From positions 1-64,000 of the forward strand of contig JAJYCL010000014.1 in the NCBI GenBank assembly GCA_021778415.1: 64,000 bases of DNA. The letters run 5' to 3'. The position numbers and the translations under genes were made by a program. The notes below the pieces were generated by a model. That model made no database searches. It saw only the letters and a list, made by a program, of their open reading frames with translations, and was not told where the DNA came from. Of this stretch, positions 49,883 to 58,737 are shown one piece after another (within the stretch, counting starts at the first letter, position 1; every line of letters begins with the position of its first letter). The DNA is from a bacterium. GTDB lineage: Bacteria; Vulcanimicrobiota; Vulcanimicrobiia; Vulcanimicrobiales; Vulcanimicrobiaceae.

Positions 49883-51298
49883 TTAGCCGGAATTGAGCTT
49901 CAGGAAACGCTCAAAGCGTGCAGCGGAGTGTTTTTCCGCAAAGCGAGGATCGTGGCGAATCCCCGGTCGTTGCCCGGAATTTACGCGAGCCAACCAAGCC
50001 CGCATTCGGGGTGCATCGCCAACGGAGAGATAGGCGGCAGCGAGGGCGACGGCACCCGACGTTCCAACCGTTGTCGGATCGACGGATGCATCCAGCGTTT
50101 GCAATCTGGCGATGGCTTTCGAGCGATTTCCGCTGAGTGCATCGATGCGGGCTTCGATGGCGATCCGTTGGATGCGTGAGGACGGATCATCGGCCATCTC
50201 ACGCAGAATGCGACGTGCGTCACGATAGCGATGCAACTCGGTATCGGCGTTGGCGATATCGGTCTTGGCAAGCGTCGGGAATTGATGCGCGTGGAGCATC
50301 TGCTCTGAGAGGGCGATGGATTCTTCGTAATCGCCGGCAAGAAAATTCGCCCACGCAAGCGAGGCGACGGTCCCGGGAACATCGGGTGCAAGCGCGACTG
50401 CGCGGGCCAGAAGGTCGCGGCCGCCGGCAATGTTGCCTCGGTGAAGTCGAATGGTTCCTTCCCAGACCAACGCGAGCACATTGTTTGCATCGAGCTGCAA
50501 TGCTTTCACGAAATCACGCGATGCGAGCGTTTCATCATGATGAATTGCCATCGCGACCGCGCCTCGTGCTGCAAAAGCCGCCGACGATTGCGGATCGAGA
50601 GAAATGGCGCGCTCTGCAAGCGTGATGGCCCGCGCTTGCAGTCGCGTGCGCGCCCTTTCGGTGGTCGCATAGAACGAGAGGCTCGTGGCCGCCTCCGATG
50701 CACCGGCATAGCCTAGCGCGCTCTGCGGTGCCAGGCGAATGACGCGGGCAAAGAGCGTTGCAGCACGCGTCAGATGCGACGGTGTACCGAGTGCTTCATC
50801 GTGTGCGGCGAGGAGATAGGCTCGCATTGCTTCGACGCTGGGTTGCTGCGGAGGCGTTGGCTCGACCCGCAACGCGACGATGGCAAGCGACGCAATCGCC
50901 AGGACTCCCATAATCGCCCAGCGCCTAAGCGGCGAAAGCTGAAATCTCGCAGTCGGGATTTGCGGCGCATCGCAAACCACCAGGCGATACCCGCGCTTGG
51001 GCAGATTTTCAATGCGAACATCGTTGCCATATGTGCGCAAGAAGGCGCGCAAGATATAGATGGTTTGCGAAAGATTCGCATCGTACACGTCGCCATCGGG
51101 CCAAACCGCTGTGATGAGTGCATCATTGTCGATGTAGGTGTTCGGCGTATCGGCAAGGGCGGCAAGCAGATCGACGGCCTTCGGTGCTAATGCACAGATC
51201 TGCCCCCTGTAGCGAACCGCACGCTCGGCGCGCGAGAGCGTAAATCGGCCAAACTGCAACGGGAGTTCCGTCTCGCTCATGATCTTGCGAACATTCAT
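49883..51298 (-). CDS. CadC-like winged-helix transmembrane regulator with TPR domain
   Basis: 471 residues from MNVRKIMSE (an inner Met 18 bases later is possible). Residues ~10-105 are an OmpR/PhoB-type winged helix: FGRFTLSRAERAVRYRG, LAPKAVDLLAALA, LITAVWPDG, LRAFLRTYGNDVRIENLPKRGYRLV. One membrane helix at ~122-140 (WAIMGVLAIASLAIVAL) separates it from a long periplasmic helical-repeat domain with TPR-like units (RAISLDPQSSAAFAARG, ALVWEGTIRLHRGN). It is a one-component membrane-bound regulator, like CadC/ToxR. Its targets may be the secreted-protein genes that follow it. Confidence 0.83.
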   Translation of the reverse strand: MNVRKIMSETELPLQFGRFTLSRAERAVRYRGQICALAPKAVDLLAALADTPNTYIDNDALITAVWPDGDVYDANLSQTIYILRAFLRTYGNDVRIENLPKRGYRLVVCDAPQIPTARFQLSPLRRWAIMGVLAIASLAIVALRVEPTPPQQPSVEAMRAYLLAAHDEALGTPSHLTRAATLFARVIRLAPQSALGYAGASEAATSLSFYATTERARTRLQARAITLAERAISLDPQSSAAFAARGAVAMAIHHDETLASRDFVKALQLDANNVLALVWEGTIRLHRGNIAGGRDLLARAVALAPDVPGTVASLAWANFLAGDYEESIALSEQMLHAHQFPTLAKTDIANADTELHRYRDARRILREMADDPSSRIQRIAIEARIDALSGNRSKAIARLQTLDASVDPTTVGTSGAVALAAAYLSVGDAPRMRAWLARVNSGQRPGIRHDPRFAEKHSAARFERFLKLNSG

Positions 51299-51363
51299 TG
51301 AATCCGAGGGCGATGGCCTGCTTGGCACGAGAGAGGCGTTGCTCGAAACGGTCGTATCGGTCG

Positions 51364-51987
51364 CTATCGCGCGAGAATTTCGATGGGCTGGCGGTGTTCC
51401 CAACCGGTGCGGGCGAGTTCGGGGGTATCGTTCTCTTCGGTTGGATACCCAATGCAGAGGTAGGCGATAAGGCGCCAATCGGTTGGTACTTCGAGTGTTG
51501 CCGTCACAATATCGGGCTCCAGAATCGAGACCCACCCCATGCCGATGCCGCGTGCGCGCGCCGCAAGCCAAACCACGAAGACGGCCATGACGGCCGAATA
51601 GTCGAGCATCTCCGGCATGGTGGCGCGCCCAACACCCTTGCCCGTTCTCGTCGCCTCATCGCAGAACACGGCTAAATGGACCGGCGCTTCGCGCAAACCC
51701 GCGAGTTTAAGCTGCGCATAGTGATGCGCGTCGTCACCGTGATACGATGCCAGCGCGGCGGCATTCGCGCGCTCAAACGATGCGATAACTGCGGAGCGCC
51801 GTTCGCTCTCGTCAACGCGAACGAAGCGCCACGGTTGTGAGTAGCCGACGGATGGCGCAAGCGCTGCCCGTTCTAGCAGCGATTCGAGGAGACCGTCCGG
51901 CAGCGGTTCGCGTCGAAAATGTCGTACGTCGCGGCGCCAGCGCAATAATTCATCGAGTTCGTCGGCGAACTCAGACGAGAATTTCAT
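51364..51987 (-). CDS. bluB: 5,6-dimethylbenzimidazole synthase
   Basis: 207 residues in the nitroreductase fold. BluB oxidatively destroys reduced FMN to make the lower ligand of cobalamin. Motifs: LLRWRRDVRHFRREPLPD, APSVGYSQPWRFVRV, LKLAGLREAPVHLAVFCDE, GRATMPEMLDYSAVMAVFVVWLAARARGIGMGWVSILEPD, all close to BluB rather than ordinary nitroreductases. It overlaps panB by 4 bases (ATGA). No other cobalamin gene is in the window. The riboflavin genes at 21-31 kb supply its substrate. Confidence 0.88.
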   Translation of the reverse strand: MKFSSEFADELDELLRWRRDVRHFRREPLPDGLLESLLERAALAPSVGYSQPWRFVRVDESERRSAVIASFERANAAALASYHGDDAHHYAQLKLAGLREAPVHLAVFCDEATRTGKGVGRATMPEMLDYSAVMAVFVVWLAARARGIGMGWVSILEPDIVTATLEVPTDWRLIAYLCIGYPTEENDTPELARTGWEHRQPIEILAR

Positions 51988-52814
51988 TGCGCGCTAGGAA
52001 ACGTGCGTTCGCGAACATCCGACGCATACGACCGCAATGCATCGACGGCTGCTGATCCGAGTTCCGCGTATCGCTTGGCAAATCGGGGCGAATGCGGATA
52101 CATGCCGAGAAGATCATGGAGAACGAGAACTTGTGCATCGCAATGCGGCCCGGCACCAATACCGATCGTCGGAATGGAAACGGCCTTGGTGATTGCGGCT
52201 GCGAGATCGGCGTCGACGACTTCCAGCACGATGGCGTATGCGCCGGCTTCTTCAACGGCGCGCGCTTCCGCGAGCAAACGATCGTGATTCGTGCGTACTT
52301 TATAGCCGGGGCCTAGGCCGGCGGTTTGCGGTGTCACGCCGATGTGCGCGACGACCGGAATACCTGCGGCAACGATCGCGCGAATGCGATCGGCTTCCCG
52401 CTGCGCGCCCTCGAGTTTGACGCTACATGCGCCGCCTTCTTTGACGAGGCGAATGGCATTGCGCACCGCTTCGTCATCGTTGACTTGATACGAACCGAAC
52501 GGCATATCGACGATCACATGTGCGCGCGATGTGCCGCGCATAACGGCGCGACTATGGTGGATCATCTCTTCCATCGTGACGGGCGTCGTTTCGTCATAGC
52601 CGAGAACAACGTTGCCGAGACTGTCGCCGACTAAGATGAGATCGATGCCCGCCTCTTCGGCGAATCGTCCAAACGGAGCATCGTAGGCGGTAACGACGGC
52701 GAACGCGTCTTTGCCCTTGCGCCGACGAATGGCATTCGCCGTGATCCGGCGCAGGTTTGGAGCCTGCACCGGTTCATACGGACGAACTTCGGGAGATGGT
52801 TGCTTATCCGACAT
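51984..52814 (-). CDS. panB: 3-methyl-2-oxobutanoate hydroxymethyltransferase
   Basis: 276 residues. It adds a hydroxymethyl group from methylene-THF to ketoisovalerate in pantothenate synthesis. Signatures: VVTAYDAPFGRFAEEAGIDLILVGDS, GYDETTPVTMEEMIHHSRAV, VIVDMPFGSYQ, KLEGAQREADRI, HIGVTPQTAGLGPGYKV and IGIGAGPHCDAQVLVLHDLLG. I chose ATG 52814, which overlaps the pepA stop by 11 bases; an upstream Met lies inside pepA. Coupled to pepA upstream and bluB downstream. Confidence 0.95.
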   Translation of the reverse strand: MSDKQPSPEVRPYEPVQAPNLRRITANAIRRRKGKDAFAVVTAYDAPFGRFAEEAGIDLILVGDSLGNVVLGYDETTPVTMEEMIHHSRAVMRGTSRAHVIVDMPFGSYQVNDDEAVRNAIRLVKEGGACSVKLEGAQREADRIRAIVAAGIPVVAHIGVTPQTAGLGPGYKVRTNHDRLLAEARAVEEAGAYAIVLEVVDADLAAAITKAVSIPTIGIGAGPHCDAQVLVLHDLLGMYPHSPRFAKRYAELGSAAVDALRSYASDVRERTFPSAQ

Positions 52815-54303
52815 GGCCGTTGGCGGCAAGCGCTTCGGCGTAGGCAACGAGTGCGCGAACGGGGACGCCTTGTGCTCCTTTAGAGAGCCACGCCGTTTCT
52901 TTTTCGACGTAGGCGGTTCCGGCGATGTCGAGGTGAATCCACGGCGTTTTTTCTACGAATGTCTTGAGGAACGCACCGGCCGTCAGCGTTCCGGCAGCGC
53001 GACCGCCGGTGTTTTTCAGATCGGCAATATCGCTTTTCATCGCTTGCGTATAATCATCGAAAAGCGGCATGTGCCAATAGCGTTCGCCGGTGTGTTTCGT
53101 CGCTGCGATAAATGCGTTGAGAAATTCATCGTTGTTCGTCATCGCAGCGGACGCTGCGTGACCGAGTGCGATGACGCAGGCACCGGTCAGCGTCGCACAA
53201 TCGATGATTTTCGTTGCACCGAGGGTTTGCGCATACGTGAGCGCGTCGCATAACACGAGACGGCCTTCGGCATCGGTGTTGATGACTTCGATCGTCGTTC
53301 CGTTCATCGCGCGCACGATATCGCCAGGTTTCGTCGATTTGCCATCGGGCATGTTTTCCGTTGCGGGTGCAATCGCGACGACGTTGATTTTCGGCTTGAG
53401 CGTTCCGATGGCGTGCATCGTGGCGACGACGCCTGCTGCTCCCGACATGTCCATCTTCATTTCTTCCATGCCGGCTGCCGGTTTGATAGAAATTCCGCCC
53501 GTATCAAAGGTGATGCCCTTGCCGACGAGTGCCAGCAATTCATTGGAGGATGGGTCGCCTTTGTAGGTCATCACGATAAATGCCGGCGGCTGAACGCTGC
53601 CCTGTGCGACGGAGAGAAACGAACCCATCTTGTGTTTTTCGGCCCACGCAGCATCGTGAACGTCCACCTGGATGCCCGTTGCCTTACCGACGGCGATTGC
53701 TTCATTGCCGAGTTGCGTCGGCGTCATATCGTTGGCTGGCGTATTTGCCAGGCGACGCGCGAGATTGATCGCCGTTCCAAGCGCGTGGCCGCGCACGATT
53801 CCCGCATCGAGCGCTTTGGTATCGAACCCTTCGCCCAGGATGGTTAGCGATTCGGCGACGTTGTGTTTCTCGGTATCTTTTTGGTAGCTGCCAAGATCGA
53901 AGGTACTACTGATCGCACCTTCGGCGGCAAATGATGCGCACGCGGACTCGTGGCCTTTGGCAATCGGTGGAAGGGCGACGGCGAATTCCTTGATGCCTTT
54001 GCGTCCGAACGCGCGAACGGCGGCGCCGACAGCGCGACCGATGTTGAGCGGCTCGAATTTTTCGCGCTCGCCGAGGCCTACAACGATGAGGCGACGGAAG
54101 GGATGATCTTTGGCATGCACCAGGGTGATCTCGCCGAGCTTGCCTTTGTGCTCTCCGGCAGCGACGATATCGGAAACAGCGCCGCCGAGCGCTTTATCGG
54201 CGACTTCTGTCGCTCCGTCGAGCACCCCGTCGGTGAAGAGCGGAACGATGAGGGCGCCAACGCGCACTGAAAGAGGCGAGTCCTGTACGGAGCGGACGTG
54301 CAT
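52804..54303 (-). CDS. pepA: Leucyl (M17) aminopeptidase
   Basis: 499 residues from ATG 54303, preceded by CGAAAGG; the longer frame runs antisense into purM and is rejected. The N-terminal domain (1-170) is the macro-like PepA domain. The catalytic domain has LVGKGITFDTGGISIKP with the metal-binding Lys/Asp, KMDMSGAAGVV, and the signature NTDAEGRLVLCDAL. It releases N-terminal residues from peptides in the cytosol. It is divergent from purM, only 35 bases away, so both promoters share a very small space. Confidence 0.95.
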   Translation of the reverse strand: MHVRSVQDSPLSVRVGALIVPLFTDGVLDGATEVADKALGGAVSDIVAAGEHKGKLGEITLVHAKDHPFRRLIVVGLGEREKFEPLNIGRAVGAAVRAFGRKGIKEFAVALPPIAKGHESACASFAAEGAISSTFDLGSYQKDTEKHNVAESLTILGEGFDTKALDAGIVRGHALGTAINLARRLANTPANDMTPTQLGNEAIAVGKATGIQVDVHDAAWAEKHKMGSFLSVAQGSVQPPAFIVMTYKGDPSSNELLALVGKGITFDTGGISIKPAAGMEEMKMDMSGAAGVVATMHAIGTLKPKINVVAIAPATENMPDGKSTKPGDIVRAMNGTTIEVINTDAEGRLVLCDALTYAQTLGATKIIDCATLTGACVIALGHAASAAMTNNDEFLNAFIAATKHTGERYWHMPLFDDYTQAMKSDIADLKNTGGRAAGTLTAGAFLKTFVEKTPWIHLDIAGTAYVEKETAWLSKGAQGVPVRALVAYAEALAANGHVG

Positions 54304-54338
54304 GATGAACCTTTCGCGAGGGTGAACAAAGGCCGCCC

Positions 54339-55400
54339 ATGGCGGACAAACATGACGAGATTCGGCCCACGGCCGTAACAGCCCCTTCCACTGATGCGTA
54401 TGCGCGTGCGGGTGTCGATATCGCAGCCGGAAACGATGCGGTCGCTCGCTACAAGACGGTGCTTGGCGCATGGCGCCATCCATCGCAACTCGATGCAATC
54501 GGGGGGTTCGGCGGCCTCTTTACGATGCCGGGAGACGATTCGCGCGCGCTTGTCGGATCCGCTGACGGCGTCGGAACAAAAATCCTCATCGCAGCGGAAT
54601 TACAGCGCTACGATCAAGTGGGTGCCGATCTCGTCAATCACTGCGTCAACGATATTCTCGTCGTTAATGCGACACCGTTGTTCTTTTTGGATTATTTTGC
54701 AACGGGGAAACTTGATCCCGAAGCAGCAGCTCGCGTCGTTGATGGATGCGCGCGCGCATGCCGCGTGCACAATTGTGCGCTTCTCGGCGGTGAAACGGCG
54801 GAGATGCCGGGACTCTACGCGCCAGGGCATTTTGATCTCGCCGGTACGATCATTGGACATGTGACAATCGCCGACGTGCCGCAACCTGCGCGCGTGACGG
54901 CAGGCGACGCTATCGTTGCTCTCCCTGCGGTGGGCCTGCATACCAACGGATATTCATTGGCTCGTGCGCTTATTGCACGCGAAGAATGGGAAAAACCGTT
55001 CGATGGTACCACGTACGCCGACGCGCTTCTGGCACAGCATCCGTCATTCTTTAAGGCGGTCCGCGCGATCCAAGCGGTCGCCGATGTCAAAGTCATGTCC
55101 CATATCACCGGCGGCGGATTGCTGGAAAATGTTCCGCGCACGTTACCTGTCGGCGTGAAAGCGATCTTCGAACAATCGCGTTGGACGGTTCCGCCAATTA
55201 TGGCCGAACTCGTACGTCGCGGAAGTTTGACGCACGAAGAATGCTATCGTACTTTGAATATGGGTATCGGATACACGTTGGTCATGACGACGGCCGATGC
55301 ACGTAAAGCGCTCGCTGCCTGGCCGGATGCCTTTGTTGCAGGTTGGATCGAAGAACGGAGCGATGACGAAGCGCAAGTAACGGTGCATCCCGCCCGTTGA
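54339..55400 (+). CDS. purM: Phosphoribosylformylglycinamidine cyclo-ligase (AIR synthetase)
   Basis: 353 residues. It closes the imidazole ring, FGAM to AIR, with ATP. It has DAYARAGVDIAAGNDAV, GSADGVGTKILIA, HCVNDILVVNATPLFFLDYFA, LLGGETAEMPG, LPAVGLHTNGYSLAR and ITGGGLLENVPRTLP. The typical length is ~345. It is separated from the main purine locus by a minus-strand block but is coupled to purN by an overlapping TTGA. Confidence 0.95.
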   Translation: MADKHDEIRPTAVTAPSTDAYARAGVDIAAGNDAVARYKTVLGAWRHPSQLDAIGGFGGLFTMPGDDSRALVGSADGVGTKILIAAELQRYDQVGADLVNHCVNDILVVNATPLFFLDYFATGKLDPEAAARVVDGCARACRVHNCALLGGETAEMPGLYAPGHFDLAGTIIGHVTIADVPQPARVTAGDAIVALPAVGLHTNGYSLARALIAREEWEKPFDGTTYADALLAQHPSFFKAVRAIQAVADVKVMSHITGGGLLENVPRTLPVGVKAIFEQSRWTVPPIMAELVRRGSLTHEECYRTLNMGIGYTLVMTTADARKALAAWPDAFVAGWIEERSDDEAQVTVHPAR

Positions 55401-56500
55401 GCGACCTCGTCAACCTCATCGTCGATGTGCACGATGCTCGTTGGTCGGAAGAAGTGGATTCGTCTGCGCGACGCGCCATTGCGACGCTCGGATTGCGTCT
55501 GGGGCCAAGTGATGAGCGAACGCTTGCCTGGATTGATGCGGAGTTCGGGGGCGGTTGGAGCCGTGAAGTTTTTCTCGGCGACGCAATCGTCGCCTTTGAC
55601 GATGACGAACCTGTGGGGTTTGCTGCGTTCGATGCACGGACGCTTTCCTATGCATGGTTACGAGGCGTTGCGCGCGATCCCGGAGTCGGGCTTTTCGGTC
55701 CGGTGGGCGTTGCGAGCGCGTACCGAGGAGGCAATCTTGGAAAGGCGCTTGTCGCTCTAGCAATCCTTGCGCTGCGCTCACGAGGATATTCGCGCGCGCT
55801 CATTGCCGCGGCGAGCGAAGGTCGCTTAGCCCGCTATTACGAGCGCACGATCGGTGCGCGCGTGATCGAGCGTTTTCCACGTGATCAGATCCTTGGTCGT
55901 AAACTGCGAACGGTCATCCTGGCATCGGGGAATGGCAGTAACGCCCAAGCCGTGATCGATGCCGTTGCACCCGGGGATCTTGCGCTGGATATCGTTGGCA
56001 TCGTTGCGAACCGAGCGGATGCCTACGTACTGGAACGCGCTCGGGCAGCATCACTGCCGACGAATGTTCTCCTCTGGAATCGCTCGGACGAATCGCGTGA
56101 GCGGTACGATGATCGGCTGCTGGACGCGGTGCGATCATGGGAGCCGGAGTTGGTCTTGCTGTTGGGCTGGATGTATCTCTTATCGCCGACGTTCATTGCC
56201 GCATTTCCGCGAATGCTGAATATTCATCCCGCATTTTTGCCCCACGATGCAAGCAAAGATACCGTCACCATGCCCGATGGCGTCGTGATTCCGGCATTTC
56301 GTGGCGCACACGCAGTTCGCGATGCTCAGGCCGCATCGTCGCCATGGATCGGCGCCAGCGTGCATCGCGTCACGGCTCAAACCGATCGGGGCGACGTCCT
56401 CGTTCGCAGCCCGCTACGCATGAGCGATCATGCACGCTTACCCCTCGTTGAACACGAAATACTTTTGCGAGCGATCAGACTTTTTCTCTTCGCGTCGTAG
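55397..56500 (+). CDS. purN: GNAT acetyltransferase-PurN fusion (GAR formyltransferase)
   Basis: 367 residues from TTG overlapping the purM stop. Residues 1-170 form a GNAT-like domain with AFDDDEPVGFAAFD, GVASAYRGGNLGKALVALAIL (acetyl-CoA loop) and ARYYERTIGARVIE. Residues ~172-367 are GAR transformylase: VILASGNGSNAQAVI, LLLGWMYLLSP, catalytic NIHPAFLP, FRGAHAVRDA and the catalytic Asp in TDRGDVLV. About 16 extra residues sit between NIHPAFLP and FRGAH. It forms FGAR using 10-formyl-THF. GNAT-PurN fusion is not the normal PurN architecture (~200 residues). Confidence 0.9.
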   Translation: MSDLVNLIVDVHDARWSEEVDSSARRAIATLGLRLGPSDERTLAWIDAEFGGGWSREVFLGDAIVAFDDDEPVGFAAFDARTLSYAWLRGVARDPGVGLFGPVGVASAYRGGNLGKALVALAILALRSRGYSRALIAAASEGRLARYYERTIGARVIERFPRDQILGRKLRTVILASGNGSNAQAVIDAVAPGDLALDIVGIVANRADAYVLERARAASLPTNVLLWNRSDESRERYDDRLLDAVRSWEPELVLLLGWMYLLSPTFIAAFPRMLNIHPAFLPHDASKDTVTMPDGVVIPAFRGAHAVRDAQAASSPWIGASVHRVTAQTDRGDVLVRSPLRMSDHARLPLVEHEILLRAIRLFLFAS

Positions 56501-56533
56501 CCGTGTATCCGTCGGAGCTCGGGCCTCGCCGGC

Positions 56534-57697
56534 TTAGGCGATTTCGGCGTCGGTGAGGTAGCAGCCCGGGTCTTCGGCCCAGAGATCGCCCGTTGCATTG
56601 TAGGCGCGGGCGCGGAAATTTCCACCGCAGGCGGCGAGGAAGCGGCACGAGTTGCAACGTCCGCCGACATGTTCTCGGCGATTTCGCAAGGCGTGCAATG
56701 TTTCATTGCTTTCATCGCTCCAAATTTCCGAGAAACGACGCTCCTTCACGTTTCCAAATGTGATGCTTTGCAAAAACTGGTCGGGATGGACGTTGCCGAG
56801 CCAATCGATATCTGCAATTCCAAGGCCGGATGAGTTGGTTGCTCCGCCATTCCACATGAGCAGATCATGCGCTTCACGAACTTGTGGATTGTTTTCTTCT
56901 TGAAGCCGGAGAAATGCGTAGATGCCGTCCGCGTGATTATCAACCGTTAGAATTTCGCGTGGCTGACCTGCCGCAGCGAATGCTCGCGTTCTCGCAAAAA
57001 TTGTGTCCAGCGCCTCGCGCGTTTGCTGATGATTCATATCGGTGAGGGCGAGCCCGCGACCGGCGGGAACCAAGTGGTAGAAGCAGGCCCGTTCGATATT
57101 TTCACTTTCGATGAAATCGAAAATGACATCGAGATCACGCATCGTGTTTGGCGTTAACGTGAGGCGGAGGCCGACTTTTTGCCCCACGTCACGTAAATTT
57201 CGAATGCCGCGAAGTGCGCGATCGAACGCTCCCGAGACGCCGCGGAAGCGGTCGTTGGTTTCGCCGAGCCCATCAAATGATACGCCGACGTAGGCGAAAT
57301 CGAGATCACGAATGCGTCGCGCTCTCGCTTCGTCAATCAGCGTTCCATTTGTCGACAGCGTGAGTTTGAGCCCAAGGGAACGCGCGTATGCTGCGAGTTC
57401 AAGCGTATCCGGACGCGCTAACGGTTCGCCTCCTGAAAGGAGTACGGCAGGAACCCCGTACTCGGCGAGGTCCTTAAGCAGTGCGCGCCCCTCTTCGTGG
57501 GTAAGCTCTCCATCATAATGTTGTGCGGCCGAATCGCTGTAGCAATGCGTACATTTTAAGTTGCACGTGCGCGTCACGTTCCAGACGACGACCGGTTTGC
57601 GCGCTCCGGCCTTTGCCGGAGAGCCCATGCCGCGCCCATAACGATGGTGGTCCATCGGTTGCGAAACGCCACAAAGAACGCGACTGACATTAAACAT
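56534..57697 (-). CDS. Radical SAM/SPASM protein, NirJ1/AhbC-like (alternative haem pathway)
   Basis: 387 residues from MFNVSRVLCGV, chosen because NirJ1-type proteins begin with this kind of short segment. WNVTRTCNLKCTHCYSDS is the CxxxCxxC radical-SAM cluster. LLSGGEPLARPD binds SAM. The C-terminal SPASM-like set includes RREHVGGRCNSCRFLAACGGNFRARAYN and EDPGCYLTD. The ACGGNFRARAYNATGD pattern is typical of NirJ/AhbC/AhbD enzymes that modify sirohaem side chains toward haem or haem d1. Other SPASM maturases remain possible. It overlaps the preceding partner gene by 8 bases. Confidence 0.78.
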   Translation of the reverse strand: MFNVSRVLCGVSQPMDHHRYGRGMGSPAKAGARKPVVVWNVTRTCNLKCTHCYSDSAAQHYDGELTHEEGRALLKDLAEYGVPAVLLSGGEPLARPDTLELAAYARSLGLKLTLSTNGTLIDEARARRIRDLDFAYVGVSFDGLGETNDRFRGVSGAFDRALRGIRNLRDVGQKVGLRLTLTPNTMRDLDVIFDFIESENIERACFYHLVPAGRGLALTDMNHQQTREALDTIFARTRAFAAAGQPREILTVDNHADGIYAFLRLQEENNPQVREAHDLLMWNGGATNSSGLGIADIDWLGNVHPDQFLQSITFGNVKERRFSEIWSDESNETLHALRNRREHVGGRCNSCRFLAACGGNFRARAYNATGDLWAEDPGCYLTDAEIA

Positions 57698-58685
57698 GGG
57701 CAACTCCAAGAGGTTTGGTGGCTGGTTTGTAGGTGCACGCAGGATCTTCGTCGAGCGGATCGTGCGTGTGAGCGAAGGCGCGCGGCCGATAGCCGCCGCA
57801 AATACGTTTGAATTCGCAGACGCCGCATCGGCCATGAAGTGCGCGCGGATCGCGCAGTTGCACGAGCAGAGGTGCCTCGCGAAAAATCACGTCGAGCGGT
57901 AAATCGCGGATATTGCCTGTGCTCATCGAGAAATCACGGTCTGGGCGAATTGCACCGTCGCAGTCGACATGGAGATGCGCGTGCTCGCTCTGCGATTCTT
58001 TTGCCGTTGGCATCGCAACGTTGCAGCGATCATCTCGAGTGCGAAGTGGATTCCAGGACAGTCGTTGCATCACGTAGCGTTTAAAATGCGGTGCGTCCGG
58101 AGTCGAGATTTTGATCGCCGTATCGCGCATGCTGCGATACAAGAGCGAGAATGCTTCTTCGATCAGCTCCGGCGTTAAATGGTTTTCCGCCGTTGGCCCT
58201 TCGAACGACCCGAAGCGCACGATCCATAGCGTTGCTTGCATCGTCTCGACGAGGAGGGCCATCGCTGCAAGATCGTCGATATTGAGAAGCGTGAAGGTTG
58301 AGGTGATCTCGGCCTCCATGCCAAAACGTCGAATCGTTTGTACGACGTTTTCGACACGCTGCAATTCATCGACGTGATGAAGCGGGACGATTACCGCATG
58401 AGCACCTGCGCGGGCAAACGCCGCAAGTGTTTGCTCATCAAAACATTCAGCGCTCTCGCCTTCGATAATAGTCGTAATCCCGGCTTTTCGCGCGTACGCA
58501 ATGAGTTTTCCGAGATCGCCGCGCCGCTGGGGATCGCTGACATAGATATGAAGCCGCTCGGCTCCCGCGACCACAGCTTCGTCAATGAGATCGAAGCTTT
58601 CAAATGTAGTGAGTTGAGGGCGGTCCCGATTGGTGGCATCGCACCACCGATCGGCTGGAGTCCACGACACTTCTTCGAGATGCAT
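57690..58685 (-). CDS. NirJ-like SPASM protein with lost radical-SAM cysteine motif
   Basis: 331 residues. The C-terminus keeps the auxiliary-cluster cysteines (RCGVCEFKRICGGYRPRAF and EDPACTYKP) of the NirJ/AhbD type. The body keeps the barrel pattern (FDLIDEAVVAGAERLHIYV, IIEGESAECFDEQTLAAF). But where a radical-SAM protein has CxxxCxxC, it reads WTPADRWCDATNRDR with a single Cys. So the SAM-binding [4Fe-4S] cluster cannot form in the usual way. It is probably a non-catalytic partner of the NirJ1-like protein next door, or it has taken a new role. It is the first gene of the pair and coupled by overlap. Confidence 0.72.
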   Translation of the reverse strand: MHLEEVSWTPADRWCDATNRDRPQLTTFESFDLIDEAVVAGAERLHIYVSDPQRRGDLGKLIAYARKAGITTIIEGESAECFDEQTLAAFARAGAHAVIVPLHHVDELQRVENVVQTIRRFGMEAEITSTFTLLNIDDLAAMALLVETMQATLWIVRFGSFEGPTAENHLTPELIEEAFSLLYRSMRDTAIKISTPDAPHFKRYVMQRLSWNPLRTRDDRCNVAMPTAKESQSEHAHLHVDCDGAIRPDRDFSMSTGNIRDLPLDVIFREAPLLVQLRDPRALHGRCGVCEFKRICGGYRPRAFAHTHDPLDEDPACTYKPATKPLGVAHV

Positions 58686-58737
58686 GCCTTACGGATACCA
58701 AAGCCCCGTGAGCATCCGAAGAAGAACTCCGGAAGGC

